From the NCBI GenBank assembly GCA_036339375.1, contig JAYZBC010000045.1:62001-126000 (forward strand): a stretch of 64,000 bases of DNA, read 5' to 3'. Origin of the DNA: JAYZBC01 sp036339375. GTDB lineage: Bacteria > Pseudomonadota > Alphaproteobacteria > MPNO01 > UBA2964. The first letter of the stretch is position 1. Every line of letters starts with the position of its first letter. The position numbers and the translations under genes were made by a program. A model generated the notes under the pieces. The model had not been told where the DNA came from. It did no database searches and saw nothing but the letters and a program-made list of their open reading frames with translations. This document shows positions 34,360-43,528 of this stretch, piece after piece.

Positions 34360-35106
34360 ATGACTAAGCGCCTTTGGGAAAAATTTTTAACGGATCGTGA
34401 TAAAAAGGTTTTTAAAAAGAGTGGTTTCGGTGCAGAAGCAGGTTTCGGTAAAAAACCTGCGTTACTCGTTATCGATGTGAGTTATAACTTCTGTGGAGAT
34501 CAACGTGAACCCATTGTAGAATCAATAAAACGTTTCCATAACTCTTGCGGTGAAGATGCTTGGGATGCTCTACCTCATATTCGAAAGATTATTGATAAAT
34601 GTCATGAAAAAAATATTCCCGTAATTTACACCACTGGAACCGTTCGGGAAGACGGTTGGGATTCGGGTGGTTGGGCTTGGAAAAACGATCGCACCGATGA
34701 AGATGTCACCACACCTAACGCAACCGGTTTCAATCGTGATGGCAATGAAATTATGGACCAGATAGCCCCAAGCCCTCAAGATATAGTTATATACAAACAT
34801 AAACCCAGCGCTTTTTATGGAACACCTCTTTCTGGTTTTCTCAACGATCTTGGTGCCGACTCTCTATTGGTCACAGGGACAACAACATCAGGATGCGTGC
34901 GAGCGTCAGTAATTGATGCCTTTAGCCAAAATATGAGAGTTACAGTTGTTGAAGAGGGCTGTTTTGATCGATCTCAAGCGAGCCATGCAATTAATTTATG
35001 TGATATGCACGCGAAATATGCGGATGTCCTTGGTATAGAAGAGGTTATAAATTTTGTTGACGGACTTGATGTCGATATGAACGTACCGACAGGAAAACCA
35101 CTTTAA
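34360..35106 (+). CDS. isochorismatase-fold amidohydrolase, copy 2
   Basis: A 248-residue paralogue of the preceding gene, with the same triad: Asp in LLVIDV, Lys before the conserved KPSAFYGT, and Cys in TTTSGCVRAS. The two differ most in the 100-125 region, where this copy has a three-residue deletion; this is the part that usually shapes the substrate entrance. AAAGGAC precedes the ATG. It converges on the OCD pair with four bases between stops. The twin may form a heteromer or split two related amides; both are inference. Confidence 0.88.
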   Translation: MTKRLWEKFLTDRDKKVFKKSGFGAEAGFGKKPALLVIDVSYNFCGDQREPIVESIKRFHNSCGEDAWDALPHIRKIIDKCHEKNIPVIYTTGTVREDGWDSGGWAWKNDRTDEDVTTPNATGFNRDGNEIMDQIAPSPQDIVIYKHKPSAFYGTPLSGFLNDLGADSLLVTGTTTSGCVRASVIDAFSQNMRVTVVEEGCFDRSQASHAINLCDMHAKYADVLGIEEVINFVDGLDVDMNVPTGKPL

Positions 35107-35110
35107 AATG

Positions 35111-36202
35111 TCATAATGCTTGTGGAAGGTCCTCTGGCTCAGCAAATTCTAGCCAGGTACCACGTTTATCCTCTTTGGCAAGACGATAGGCAAGCATAGA
35201 AATTCCCAGGTCTGCAACACCATTACCGTTCGTGTTTTTATGATAAGTAATTTGACATTCATCTGTCCGCCCAGAACATTTGTCTGTGCCTAATTCTCCT
35301 AATTCATAAATATCTTCAAAATTTATAAGGCCACTTTCAAGAGGCTCAAATAAATCCCCAGGCTCCTCCACCTTGATGGTTTCTCGTAAATTACAGACAA
35401 TGACGTCAGCTCTTTCAGCACATTTATCATCAATTTCTCTTCTTCTTGATGACCTATACCCACTTTTAACAAGCTGTACATTAGAACCTACGATGCCTGT
35501 GATATGTTGTCCGGGTTCCAGCCATTCCCCATTAAAAAGGGGCACAGACGTATTGGTTGCACAATGAATAACGTCTGAGCCTTTGATAACTTCTTTTGGA
35601 TGATCAACAGGAATAATTTCTACATTAAATTTTTTTGAGTATTTTTCAGAAAAATCACGTCGATTTTTTTTTTCTCTGCTGAAAACTTTGACTTTAGATA
35701 TAGTACGCCGTTCTGTAAGCAGTGCTAATAATTGGTTTGCAGCCTGGCCTGCAGATCCAAACAAGCCTGCCACTGTTACATTCTGACGCGGCAAATATCT
35801 GAAACCAACACCAGATGTGGCAGCTGTCCGCAAAGCCATCACACTGGTATACCCTAGGGTCTTTTCATCTACCTCCCCAACCATAATTGAGAGAAGCTGT
35901 CCGGTATTGGAATCATGAACAAGATGGACAGGTTGGCCACGGAATTCTTTGGTCTGGTTACTTCCTCCTTTATTGAGCTTATCAGGACGTTCCCCTGTCC
36001 CAATAACCCCAAGCCCGTGTACACCACCCGGGAAATTGCTTACTCGTACACCGCCTGGGGAGTGAACTCTCCGGCGTGGTGCAGAAATTGCTGGGTAGTC
36101 TTGTGCCTCTCTGTACCCCTTTTCAACAACATCAATCGCATCCTTCATAGGCACAAGGCCTTGCAGTTCGTCGGGGCGAAGCAAAAGTACACGCCGTGTC
36201 AT
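35111..36202 (-). CDS. ornithine cyclodeaminase / mu-crystallin family protein, copy 1
   Basis: A 363-residue NAD(P)-binding protein of the OCD/mu-crystallin family (ornithine cyclodeaminase, alanine dehydrogenase, ketimine reductase, proline/hydroxyproline-derived imine reductases). GLFGSAGQAANQLLALL is the dinucleotide-binding turn, and VIHCATNTSVPLFNGEWL the usual second motif. The start overlaps the stop of the next gene as ATGA. Substrates in the family are amino acids or cyclic imines; which one applies is unknown. Convergent with the amidohydrolase pair. Confidence 0.87.
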   Translation of the reverse strand: MTRRVLLLRPDELQGLVPMKDAIDVVEKGYREAQDYPAISAPRRRVHSPGGVRVSNFPGGVHGLGVIGTGERPDKLNKGGSNQTKEFRGQPVHLVHDSNTGQLLSIMVGEVDEKTLGYTSVMALRTAATSGVGFRYLPRQNVTVAGLFGSAGQAANQLLALLTERRTISKVKVFSREKKNRRDFSEKYSKKFNVEIIPVDHPKEVIKGSDVIHCATNTSVPLFNGEWLEPGQHITGIVGSNVQLVKSGYRSSRRREIDDKCAERADVIVCNLRETIKVEEPGDLFEPLESGLINFEDIYELGELGTDKCSGRTDECQITYHKNTNGNGVADLGISMLAYRLAKEDKRGTWLEFAEPEDLPQAL

Positions 36203-37296
36203 AGTGAAAATTCTCTTTGTAGTGACTTTGAATCAATGAGATCTATAACTGTCCCACGGCCTGCATTTTTCGCCTTTTGATAAACCAACATCGCAACAGC
36301 AATTTCAGATGCTGCGGTACCGTTATTATTTTTATGATAAGTTATGTCTTTTTCATTCTTGCGACCTAAAGCGTCTCCAGCGGCAACGGCGCCAAGTTCA
36401 ACTAAATCTTCTAATTTTATCAATCCGCGTTCAATTGGTTCATAGAGATCTCCTTGTTTTTCAGATATTACGGATTCCCGGAGATTAGTAACAATTAAAT
36501 CAGCTCGTTCTACTGTTCGGTTGTCTATTTCTCGGCGGGCCGACTTCAAAAAACCGCCTTGTACAAGTTGTACGTTGCCCCCTATAATTCCTGTAACGTG
36601 TTGTCCCGGTTCCAGTAAATTACCGTCAAATAAGGGAACATTTGTATTGGTTGCACACAATACAACATCTGAACCCTTAATGACTGGTTCAGCGGAAGAC
36701 ACTGGCTCAATTTCAACATTAAACTTTTGACTGTATTTTCGAGAAAAAGCCGAGCGATTCTCTGCATTTCGACTAAAGACTTTCACCTTTTTAATATGAG
36801 GTCGTACTGAAAGTAAGGCCAAGAGCTGATTGGCTGCTTGCCCAGCTGATCCAAAGAGTCCGACAGTTTCAGCTTCCTCTCGAACCATGTATTTAAAGGC
36901 AACCCCGGATGTCGCGGCTGTACGAAGAGCCACTAAACTTGTGTACCCCAAGGTTTTTTCCACTGGTTCACCAACGACCATTGCTAAGAGTTCACCCGTA
37001 TTAGAATCATTTAATACGTGTATTGGGTGTTCGCGATAACTATACTCTTGATTTTGACCATCATTTAATTGAACGACATGATCCGCCCGCGTCGCTGCAC
37101 CAATAACACCCATCGCATGAACGCCACCCGGGAAATTACTAATACGCACCCCTGCCGGTGAGTGGACGCGCCGCCTTGGGGCATTAATAACGGGATATTG
37201 GTAAGCTCCAACGTACCCTTTTTCTACGGCATCAATTGCCTCTCCCATATCGACAAGGTCTTGAATTTCCTCCGGTTTTAAAAGTAAGAAACTCAT
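36199..37296 (-). CDS. ornithine cyclodeaminase / mu-crystallin family protein, copy 2
   Basis: A 365-residue paralogue of the downstream gene, around half identical by eye, with the same GLFGSAGQAANQLLALL nucleotide-binding motif and the RTAATSGV stretch. It is first in the pair and coupled to copy 1 by ATGA, implying equal expression and perhaps a mixed dimer. Family members are homodimers, so a heterodimer would be new; this is inference. Neighbouring amidohydrolases suggest a path through amide cleavage and imine chemistry. Confidence 0.87.
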   Translation of the reverse strand: MSFLLLKPEEIQDLVDMGEAIDAVEKGYVGAYQYPVINAPRRRVHSPAGVRISNFPGGVHAMGVIGAATRADHVVQLNDGQNQEYSYREHPIHVLNDSNTGELLAMVVGEPVEKTLGYTSLVALRTAATSGVAFKYMVREEAETVGLFGSAGQAANQLLALLSVRPHIKKVKVFSRNAENRSAFSRKYSQKFNVEIEPVSSAEPVIKGSDVVLCATNTNVPLFDGNLLEPGQHVTGIIGGNVQLVQGGFLKSARREIDNRTVERADLIVTNLRESVISEKQGDLYEPIERGLIKLEDLVELGAVAAGDALGRKNEKDITYHKNNNGTAASEIAVAMLVYQKAKNAGRGTVIDLIDSKSLQREFSL

Positions 37297-37351
37297 AAAT
37301 CTTTAAATTAACTTTCCAAAAGATTAGTAGAATGATCAAATTATAAAAACG

Positions 37352-38416
37352 CTATGCACAAGCCTTAATACCGGCTCCTTCAAGTAAATTTATGTGATCG
37401 CAGGCCAGCTTCTTTCCCGTGGATTCGTTGACTTCATACCAAAAATTTTTATGTCGGAAATTAAATTTCCTAACGGTTTCTTTGGTTTTTTCTGCATTAA
37501 CGACAGTGCTCTCATCAACTGACGCAGAAAAATTTGCCCAATATTTCTTCTTATTTCTTTTTAAAGCTTCAGCATGAATGAGCAATCCACCAAACATGTA
37601 AATTGTGGCTTTGTAAATTTTTTCTGGAGAAAATTTTAAGTTTTCTTTCCGATCGAGGTCTAATAACTCTAGTTTTTCAATAACTTTAGCCATTTCGTTA
37701 GTTTCCCATTGTCCTCTTTGATTTTTCCCTTTGGGTATGTTGGCAAGTTTAAAATCTTTTTGAGAGGCAATCGGGCGGCTAATTTTCACGAGCCCTCCCG
37801 TGGGGGATTTTATGACGATCCGTTTCACTGAAGCCCGTGGAATATCTAAAATTGTTTTGTCTATCCAATCAACAGGCCCATTACCCAATTCAACTATTCC
37901 TTCAACCAACCAAGATTGTTTGTTATGACCCACGCGAATATAGGTACCACCCTTTCCTGTACCAAAAAGGTCTTCATTTCTTTTTCCAATTAAACCGGAA
38001 GCCAGAACTTTTCCATCCTTAAGCTTAACAATAACTCTTTTCGATGTACTGCCTTTTGCCGTCACTTTCTGCAAATTCAACCTTTCATACCGTGCGGAAT
38101 CACTTGTTTTGGCTTCAAGAAATTTTAACTGGGACAACTGAACAAGGACCGTCTTTACCTTGTCAAAATTCACTTTATAATTGAAAAGTTCTGCTATTCC
38201 CCAACCCGACTGAATACGTTTGACAGTATATTTCCTTTTGGCTGATCGAATCTCGAAAGATGAAATTTTATTAAGCTTTTCATCTACACCAGGGAAAACG
38301 AGGGCACGGTCTGAAGCTATTAGTGTGCTCGCCGGCCGATTAGCAACTGAAATTATAGCTGCTATAACAAAAACTATCGTGAAAAAAGAAAAAATTATGA
38401 ATGATCGATGTGTCAT
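37352..38416 (-). CDS. DUF4340 protein, last gene of the Gld-type ABC operon
   Basis: A 354-residue protein with one N-terminal membrane anchor (residues about 6-26) and a large predicted periplasmic part of DUF4340 type, including IRSAKRKYTVKR and IVKLKDGKVLASGLIGKRNED. The family regularly follows GldA/GldF/GldG-like genes, and its exact role is unknown. It is 39 bases downstream of the GldG-like gene and probably part of the same export or assembly machine. Confidence 0.82.
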   Translation of the reverse strand: MTHRSFIIFSFFTIVFVIAAIISVANRPASTLIASDRALVFPGVDEKLNKISSFEIRSAKRKYTVKRIQSGWGIAELFNYKVNFDKVKTVLVQLSQLKFLEAKTSDSARYERLNLQKVTAKGSTSKRVIVKLKDGKVLASGLIGKRNEDLFGTGKGGTYIRVGHNKQSWLVEGIVELGNGPVDWIDKTILDIPRASVKRIVIKSPTGGLVKISRPIASQKDFKLANIPKGKNQRGQWETNEMAKVIEKLELLDLDRKENLKFSPEKIYKATIYMFGGLLIHAEALKRNKKKYWANFSASVDESTVVNAEKTKETVRKFNFRHKNFWYEVNESTGKKLACDHINLLEGAGIKACA

Positions 38417-38455
38417 GACATTAAATATGTTCTAAAGGCAAAAACTAAAAACTTG

Positions 38456-40402
38456 TTAACCGCTTTTTGATAAATTTGCTTGCCTAATTGCATTTTTTCT
38501 CCGGTAAAATCCTAAACATAAGGCCAACAAGATAACAATAGCTGGCATTAGGCCTATATTGATTACTTTTAAATTTGCATCAAGCCGATCAATGTCTTGC
38601 CGCAAAGCAAGTTGGACTGAACGTAATTTTTTTCGAATGGAAATTGATTCTCGGCGAAAATTTTCAATGGCTGCTTTTTGTTCTGACGTCAAAATAACTG
38701 TCTTACCTTCTTTGGTCTCTTTTGTCTGAAGATTTTTGAGTTTTGTCTCAATCTCTTTTAATTTTTCGAGGAGACCTTGTTCCGTCGAGCGAAATTTCAA
38801 CTCTGCTTCACGTTTGATCTGCTCAACCTTTTGGAATGGTCGACTACTAACACCACGGCTCCTTAGACCTATTAGAGAACTGGTTCCTGCCATATTATCT
38901 ACCGCATTCACTAAAAAGTCAGCATTGTTGGCAACGGGCATTGTAATTTTTTGACCAAAAATATCTTGAATTCTCACCCAAAATCGATCGGCCAACATAT
39001 CTGTATCTGCAACAACGACTAGGCTCACGGGCTTAATGGACTCTTTTAAGTGTTTCTGAAACCCTACAACTTGTTCACCCTTTTTGATTGCTGCTTCACG
39101 AATTTCACTCCTAATTTTGTCTTTTGGCTTCCCGTTAGAAAATGCGCTTTTAAATTTGCCCGTAAAACGTGCAGCAACAATAAAAGGCTTTCCAGAGGAT
39201 TTAAAATTCTTCAAAAGTTTTGCCGGTTTGGGATCTGTCTTGGTATCCTTAACATCTAAAGACATAGCATCCGAACTAGACATTAAAAGCGGGACCATTT
39301 TATATTTTGCGCCTTCAGCCCTCTCAATATACCCAGAAGTAGCAATATTAATTTGTTCTAGCTCACCAGTAACAACATCATTTTTCCGAATTTGTTTTCC
39401 ACTTAAGGTAACCCAAGCAAGGTAATCGGTAATTATGGGTTGTCCAAGGGCATTACGACCTGCGCTCACCCTCTGGGCACCCTGCCGGTCTCCAAGTACC
39501 TTCCTTTTATTATATTTAATACCCCATGCTTTAAAAAGTTTTCGTAAGTCAGACCCATCATCCGGCGGCTGCCTCTGCATTTGGTTACCACGAGTTGCTT
39601 CTTCTGAAAAAGGATCCACAAAAATGATGGTGTTGTTTCCACGCATAACGTGCTGGTCGATATAGTATCGATCTGTGTCATCCATTTCTCTTGGATGAAT
39701 TACCAGCAATAAATCAAGGTTTTCCGGTACGGGATTTTCTAGCGTAATACGTTCAACATCAAAAAATTGCTTCAACTGAGCCAAAACCTGCCAGGATCGA
39801 TATCTTTTAATTGGATCAGCATCAATTGGCAAAGAAGAAACAAATCCAACACGTTTTTTCTTCGGATTGGCAAGATTTTGTACAAGACGGCTTAAATCGT
39901 ATTCAAGAAACCGTTCTCGTTGAGGAGAAATAAACTCTATAACATCTAAATCATCGGTGGTATTTGTTCCTGCTAGTCCAAAATAACCTAAATTTCCTGC
40001 CTGAGTGATAGGAACACCATGGATACCAAAACCCACTGCCCTATCTTCTTCTGGTGAAAATGGCTCAGGTCTAATGATTTCTAGTTTCACTTTTCCGCCT
40101 GACAGCTCTACGTAACGTTCAAGTAACTCTTGAACGCTCTTTCCATAATCAGACAATGATGGGCTTTGCTTCATGAGCTCGTCAGAAACAAAATAGCGAA
40201 GAATTATGGGTTCTCGGACGTTTTTTAGCACTTCCTTGGTACCATCCGAAAGGGTGAATATTTTGTCTTCAGTTAAATCAACACTAACAGTTCGAAAAAT
40301 TTCTGTTGAAAAAATGTGCAGCGCTATAAAAAAAATGGCCGCGACTCCTAAGCCCACAAGTCCTAGTTTACGCCTATCTCGAGATATTTTAGGTTGTGCC
40401 AT
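38456..40402 (-). CDS. GldG-like ABC-associated protein
   Basis: About 648 residues with an N-terminal membrane segment (about 13-35), a large extracytoplasmic GldG/IFT52-like domain (LTEDKIFTLSDGTKEVL, then VIHPREMDDTDRYYID), a charged coiled-coil region (about residues 555-615) and a final C-terminal membrane span. In Bacteroidetes GldG works with GldA and GldF in gliding and secretion; proteobacterial homologues are found without gliding. The ATG at 40402 is preferred over an in-frame TTG at 40408. It sits three genes downstream of the ATPase, in the same direction. Confidence 0.85.
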   Translation of the reverse strand: MAQPKISRDRRKLGLVGLGVAAIFFIALHIFSTEIFRTVSVDLTEDKIFTLSDGTKEVLKNVREPIILRYFVSDELMKQSPSLSDYGKSVQELLERYVELSGGKVKLEIIRPEPFSPEEDRAVGFGIHGVPITQAGNLGYFGLAGTNTTDDLDVIEFISPQRERFLEYDLSRLVQNLANPKKKRVGFVSSLPIDADPIKRYRSWQVLAQLKQFFDVERITLENPVPENLDLLLVIHPREMDDTDRYYIDQHVMRGNNTIIFVDPFSEEATRGNQMQRQPPDDGSDLRKLFKAWGIKYNKRKVLGDRQGAQRVSAGRNALGQPIITDYLAWVTLSGKQIRKNDVVTGELEQINIATSGYIERAEGAKYKMVPLLMSSSDAMSLDVKDTKTDPKPAKLLKNFKSSGKPFIVAARFTGKFKSAFSNGKPKDKIRSEIREAAIKKGEQVVGFQKHLKESIKPVSLVVVADTDMLADRFWVRIQDIFGQKITMPVANNADFLVNAVDNMAGTSSLIGLRSRGVSSRPFQKVEQIKREAELKFRSTEQGLLEKLKEIETKLKNLQTKETKEGKTVILTSEQKAAIENFRRESISIRKKLRSVQLALRQDIDRLDANLKVINIGLMPAIVILLALCLGFYRRKNAIRQANLSKSG

Positions 40403-40411
40403 TTTCAACCG

Positions 40412-41146
40412 TTACGCTCCTTTCTTAAGGTCAACCACAACCATATTAGCAAAAAGAAAAACTCCCATAATGCTAACAAAAAAGATCAAGTCACGAATGT
40501 CTATAACACCACGAATAATAGCGTCATAATGAACTAGAAAACTTAAAGACCTAACAAGTTCCACAACGATTGCTGGAGCCCAGCCGCGAAAAGCAGATTG
40601 AATGAGTTCCAAACCACTCATCATGAATAAAAAAATCACAGCTGTACCAATTACAAAAGCGATTACCTGGTTCTTTGTCATAGCTGAAACAAAACTCCCA
40701 ATCGCCAAGTAGGAACCTGCCATCAAAAACCCACCCAAATAGCTAGCTACAATCACACCGTTATCGGGATCGCCTAAATAGTTAACGGTAATCCAAACGG
40801 GAAACGTCAAAGCAAGAGCAATTCCGGTAAAAATCCAAGCCGCTAAAAATTTTCCCAATACAGCATGACCTGTTGATACCGGGAGCGTCATTATTAATTC
40901 CAAGGTGCCCGTTTTCCTTTCCTCAGCCCATAGACGCATAGCAACCGCCGGAATAAGAAAAAGGTAAAGCCAGGGTAAAAAACCAAAGAGAGGTTGCATG
41001 TCTGCCTGACCACGAACAAAAAGCGACCCAAAATAAAAAGCCGTAACTCCATTCAAAGCAACAAAAATTACAATAAAAACATAAGCTAACGGAGTCGTAA
41101 AATAGGCCCGTAATTCTCTTTTACATATAGCCCAACTTGCACCCAA
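40412..41146 (-). CDS. ABC transporter permease, GldF-like
   Basis: A 244-residue ABC-2 type permease with about six membrane spans and the family's LWAEERKTGTLELIMTLPVS segment after the second span. It pairs with the upstream ATPase (11-base gap) and the downstream GldG-like protein (three-base gap in frame terms). The substrate is unknown; homologues export or assemble surface material. Confidence 0.88.
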   Translation of the reverse strand: MGASWAICKRELRAYFTTPLAYVFIVIFVALNGVTAFYFGSLFVRGQADMQPLFGFLPWLYLFLIPAVAMRLWAEERKTGTLELIMTLPVSTGHAVLGKFLAAWIFTGIALALTFPVWITVNYLGDPDNGVIVASYLGGFLMAGSYLAIGSFVSAMTKNQVIAFVIGTAVIFLFMMSGLELIQSAFRGWAPAIVVELVRSLSFLVHYDAIIRGVIDIRDLIFFVSIMGVFLFANMVVVDLKKGA

Positions 41147-41157
41147 AATGACCTCCG

Positions 41158-42105
41158 TTACTCTACACTTGTAATCCGTCTAAAAACTTCATCAAGATGA
41201 CCGCGTTCGGTTCTGATTTCTTGGACGGTGATATTGGTAGATTTTAATTTGGCACTGATATCCTCTAATATTTTCAACCCGTCTTTAGGGAAAGCCGTTA
41301 GTACAGAAGAGTCCTTATCAGAGGAATCCTCCTCAACCCGTTCAATTTTTTTTAGGCTACTGATTTCGCTTCGACATTTTTCTCCTTGGTCAGAAGAAAC
41401 TCTCACAGTAACGGTATTAAAATAAATTGACTGAGCCTCTAACTCTGCTGGAGTCGCATCAGCAACTATTTTGCCTTGGGCAATTACAATTGCACGACTG
41501 CAAACAGTTTCTACTTCGTCCAACAAATGAGTAGAAATAACAATAACTTTTTCACTTGCCATTTCGTTGATAAGTTTTCGAACTTCATGTTTTTGATTAG
41601 GATCCAAACCATCCGTTGGCTCATCCAAGATCAGAACTTCTGGGTCATGAAGAATTGCCTGCGCTATACCTACTCTCCGTTTGTATCCTTTCGACAGAGT
41701 ACCAATGGATTGATGCAATACCTGTTCTATATTAATTTGGCTCGCCGCTTTCGCAATAGCTTCTCGTTTTTTGGCTCCAGAAATTTTTCGAACGTCCGCG
41801 ATAAAATTGAGTAATTCCATTGGTGTCATATCTTCGTAAAGCGGAGCACCCTCTGGTAAATACCCAATTCGACGTTTAATTTCAATTGGATTGGTAGTCG
41901 TATCAAAACCAGAAACCAATACATTCCCAGAAGTTGGCGTTAAAAAACCGGTTACCATCCGCATTGCCGTCGTCTTACCAGCACCATTGGGACCCAAGAA
42001 CCCAAGAACTTCACCCCTTTCGACCGTGAAAGTAATGTTATCGACGGCAGTAAAAGAACCAAATCGCTTTGTCAGCCCATCTATTTGAAGCATTGATCCC
42101 ATCAT
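41158..42105 (-). CDS. ABC transporter ATP-binding protein, GldA-like
   Basis: A 315-residue ATPase with Walker A GPNGAGKTTAMR, signature LSKGYKRRVGIAQAI and Walker B VLILDEPTDGLDP, and a C-terminal extension with a degenerate regulatory domain, as in ABC-2 ATPases. ATG 42105 is the longest start; ATG 42093, which follows GGGATCA, is also plausible. It heads the four-gene operon ending with DUF4340. Confidence 0.92.
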   Translation of the reverse strand: MMGSMLQIDGLTKRFGSFTAVDNITFTVERGEVLGFLGPNGAGKTTAMRMVTGFLTPTSGNVLVSGFDTTTNPIEIKRRIGYLPEGAPLYEDMTPMELLNFIADVRKISGAKKREAIAKAASQINIEQVLHQSIGTLSKGYKRRVGIAQAILHDPEVLILDEPTDGLDPNQKHEVRKLINEMASEKVIVISTHLLDEVETVCSRAIVIAQGKIVADATPAELEAQSIYFNTVTVRVSSDQGEKCRSEISSLKKIERVEEDSSDKDSSVLTAFPKDGLKILEDISAKLKSTNITVQEIRTERGHLDEVFRRITSVE

Positions 42106-42332
42106 TTTATTTTTTGTTCAAACCAAATATTGCCAGTAAACTTCACTCGTCAGCTAAAAGCTAGTATTCTTCTCAAATAGCTCTTCCAGCTTTTTATGAC
42201 GTACCAAACCAAAAGTTTTCGAAATTTGGCGGCGTAGAGTTTTAAAAATACTCTTTTTTGTCAAGTAAAATTTTTGTTAAAAATTTATTTAAAAATGAAA
42301 CATTTCCTTATTTAACTGAATTATGAAAAATT

Positions 42333-43433
42333 TTAAACCAAAGCTGCAACATGTTGAGCAATTGCTAGGGAAGCAGTTAAACCGGGGGATTCGATACCGA
42401 ATAAATTAACTAATCCGTTCACACCATGGTTTTTAGGCCCTAAAATCATGAAATCCTTGGCTATTTCTCCAGGTGCCTGAAGTTTGGGCCTAATGCCAGA
42501 ATAACCTGGTTGAATAGCACCATCAGGGAGAGCTGGATAGTACTTGCGAACTGCTGAATAGAAACCTTTTGCCCTTGTAGGATCAACGTCGTAATCAATG
42601 TTTTCTATCCATTCGACATCAGGTCCGAATCGGACCTGGCCGCCGAGATCCACCGTAACATGGACTCCTAAACCAGCTTTTTCTGGAACGGGATAAATGG
42701 GCCTTTTAAAAGGGGGGATGCCCCTTAGGGTGTAGTAGTTACCTTTTGCATAGTAACATGGTGGAATACTATCTGCTGGGACCCCCTTGATGGAAGATGC
42801 AACTTTCTGAGCTGAAAGTCCTGACGAATTAATAACAATTTGCGCCTTTAAAACTATTGGATCCGTTCCGCCAACGGTAAGTAAAATACCATTGTCTTCA
42901 ACTATTCCATTCTCGAGAGGTGAATGAAATGCGATCATTGCTCCGGCAGCTTCAGCATCTCCTTGGTAAGCTAACATCAATCCGTGGCTATCAATAATAC
43001 CCGTAGAAGGAGACCAAAGAGCTTTAACACAGAAAACAGAAGGCTCTTCCGCACTAACTTCTTCTGCTGAATACCATTCTAAATCTGGAACACCATTCTT
43101 TGCTGCTACTTCTTTAAGTCTCACGAGTTCCGGCAACTGTTCATCACTTGTTGCGACAATAAATTTTCCACATCTGCGGTGTTTGACACCATGGGATTCA
43201 CAGTAAGGATAAAGAAGTTGTTTGCCTTCAACACAAAACCGAGCCTTAAGACTTTTTTGAGGGTAATAAATTCCTGCATGAATGATCTCGCTGTTGCGGG
43301 AACTCGTTTCCGTCCCAATAGTTTCCGCTGCTTCAAGAACAACCACATCATGACCGGACATTGAAAGTTGCCGAGCAATAGCCAAACCGACTACACCAGC
43401 ACCAATCACTACACATTGAATATTCTCTACCAA
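42333..43433 (-). CDS. FAD-dependent oxidoreductase, LhgO-like
   Basis: A 366-residue DAO-type flavoprotein resembling L-2-hydroxyglutarate oxidase/dehydrogenase (LhgO/YgaF). VVIGAGVVGLAIARQL is the FAD-binding GxGxxG, SSRNSEIIHAGIYYP is the hallmark segment after it, and the C-terminal LFGIESPGLTASLAIAQ binds FAD. The start is TTG 43433 with AAAGG upstream. It is probably an oxidase of a 2-hydroxy acid; the exact substrate is inference. The MFS transporter gene follows upstream on the same strand. Confidence 0.83.
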   Translation of the reverse strand: MVENIQCVVIGAGVVGLAIARQLSMSGHDVVVLEAAETIGTETSSRNSEIIHAGIYYPQKSLKARFCVEGKQLLYPYCESHGVKHRRCGKFIVATSDEQLPELVRLKEVAAKNGVPDLEWYSAEEVSAEEPSVFCVKALWSPSTGIIDSHGLMLAYQGDAEAAGAMIAFHSPLENGIVEDNGILLTVGGTDPIVLKAQIVINSSGLSAQKVASSIKGVPADSIPPCYYAKGNYYTLRGIPPFKRPIYPVPEKAGLGVHVTVDLGGQVRFGPDVEWIENIDYDVDPTRAKGFYSAVRKYYPALPDGAIQPGYSGIRPKLQAPGEIAKDFMILGPKNHGVNGLVNLFGIESPGLTASLAIAQHVAALV

Positions 43434-43528
43434 AGCAAACCTTTTCTAATATTTAGGTAAAAACCGTAAAAATCTCCATCTTTGTCTAAAATATCTCATG
43501 CCGTTATATAGATGCCAACACTGACACA

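Noticed and set aside
42240..42262. Terminator-like hairpin AGAGT...ACTCT with T-run
   Set aside because: It is oriented for the plus strand, where no gene ends; the flanking genes are both on the minus strand. Probably chance.
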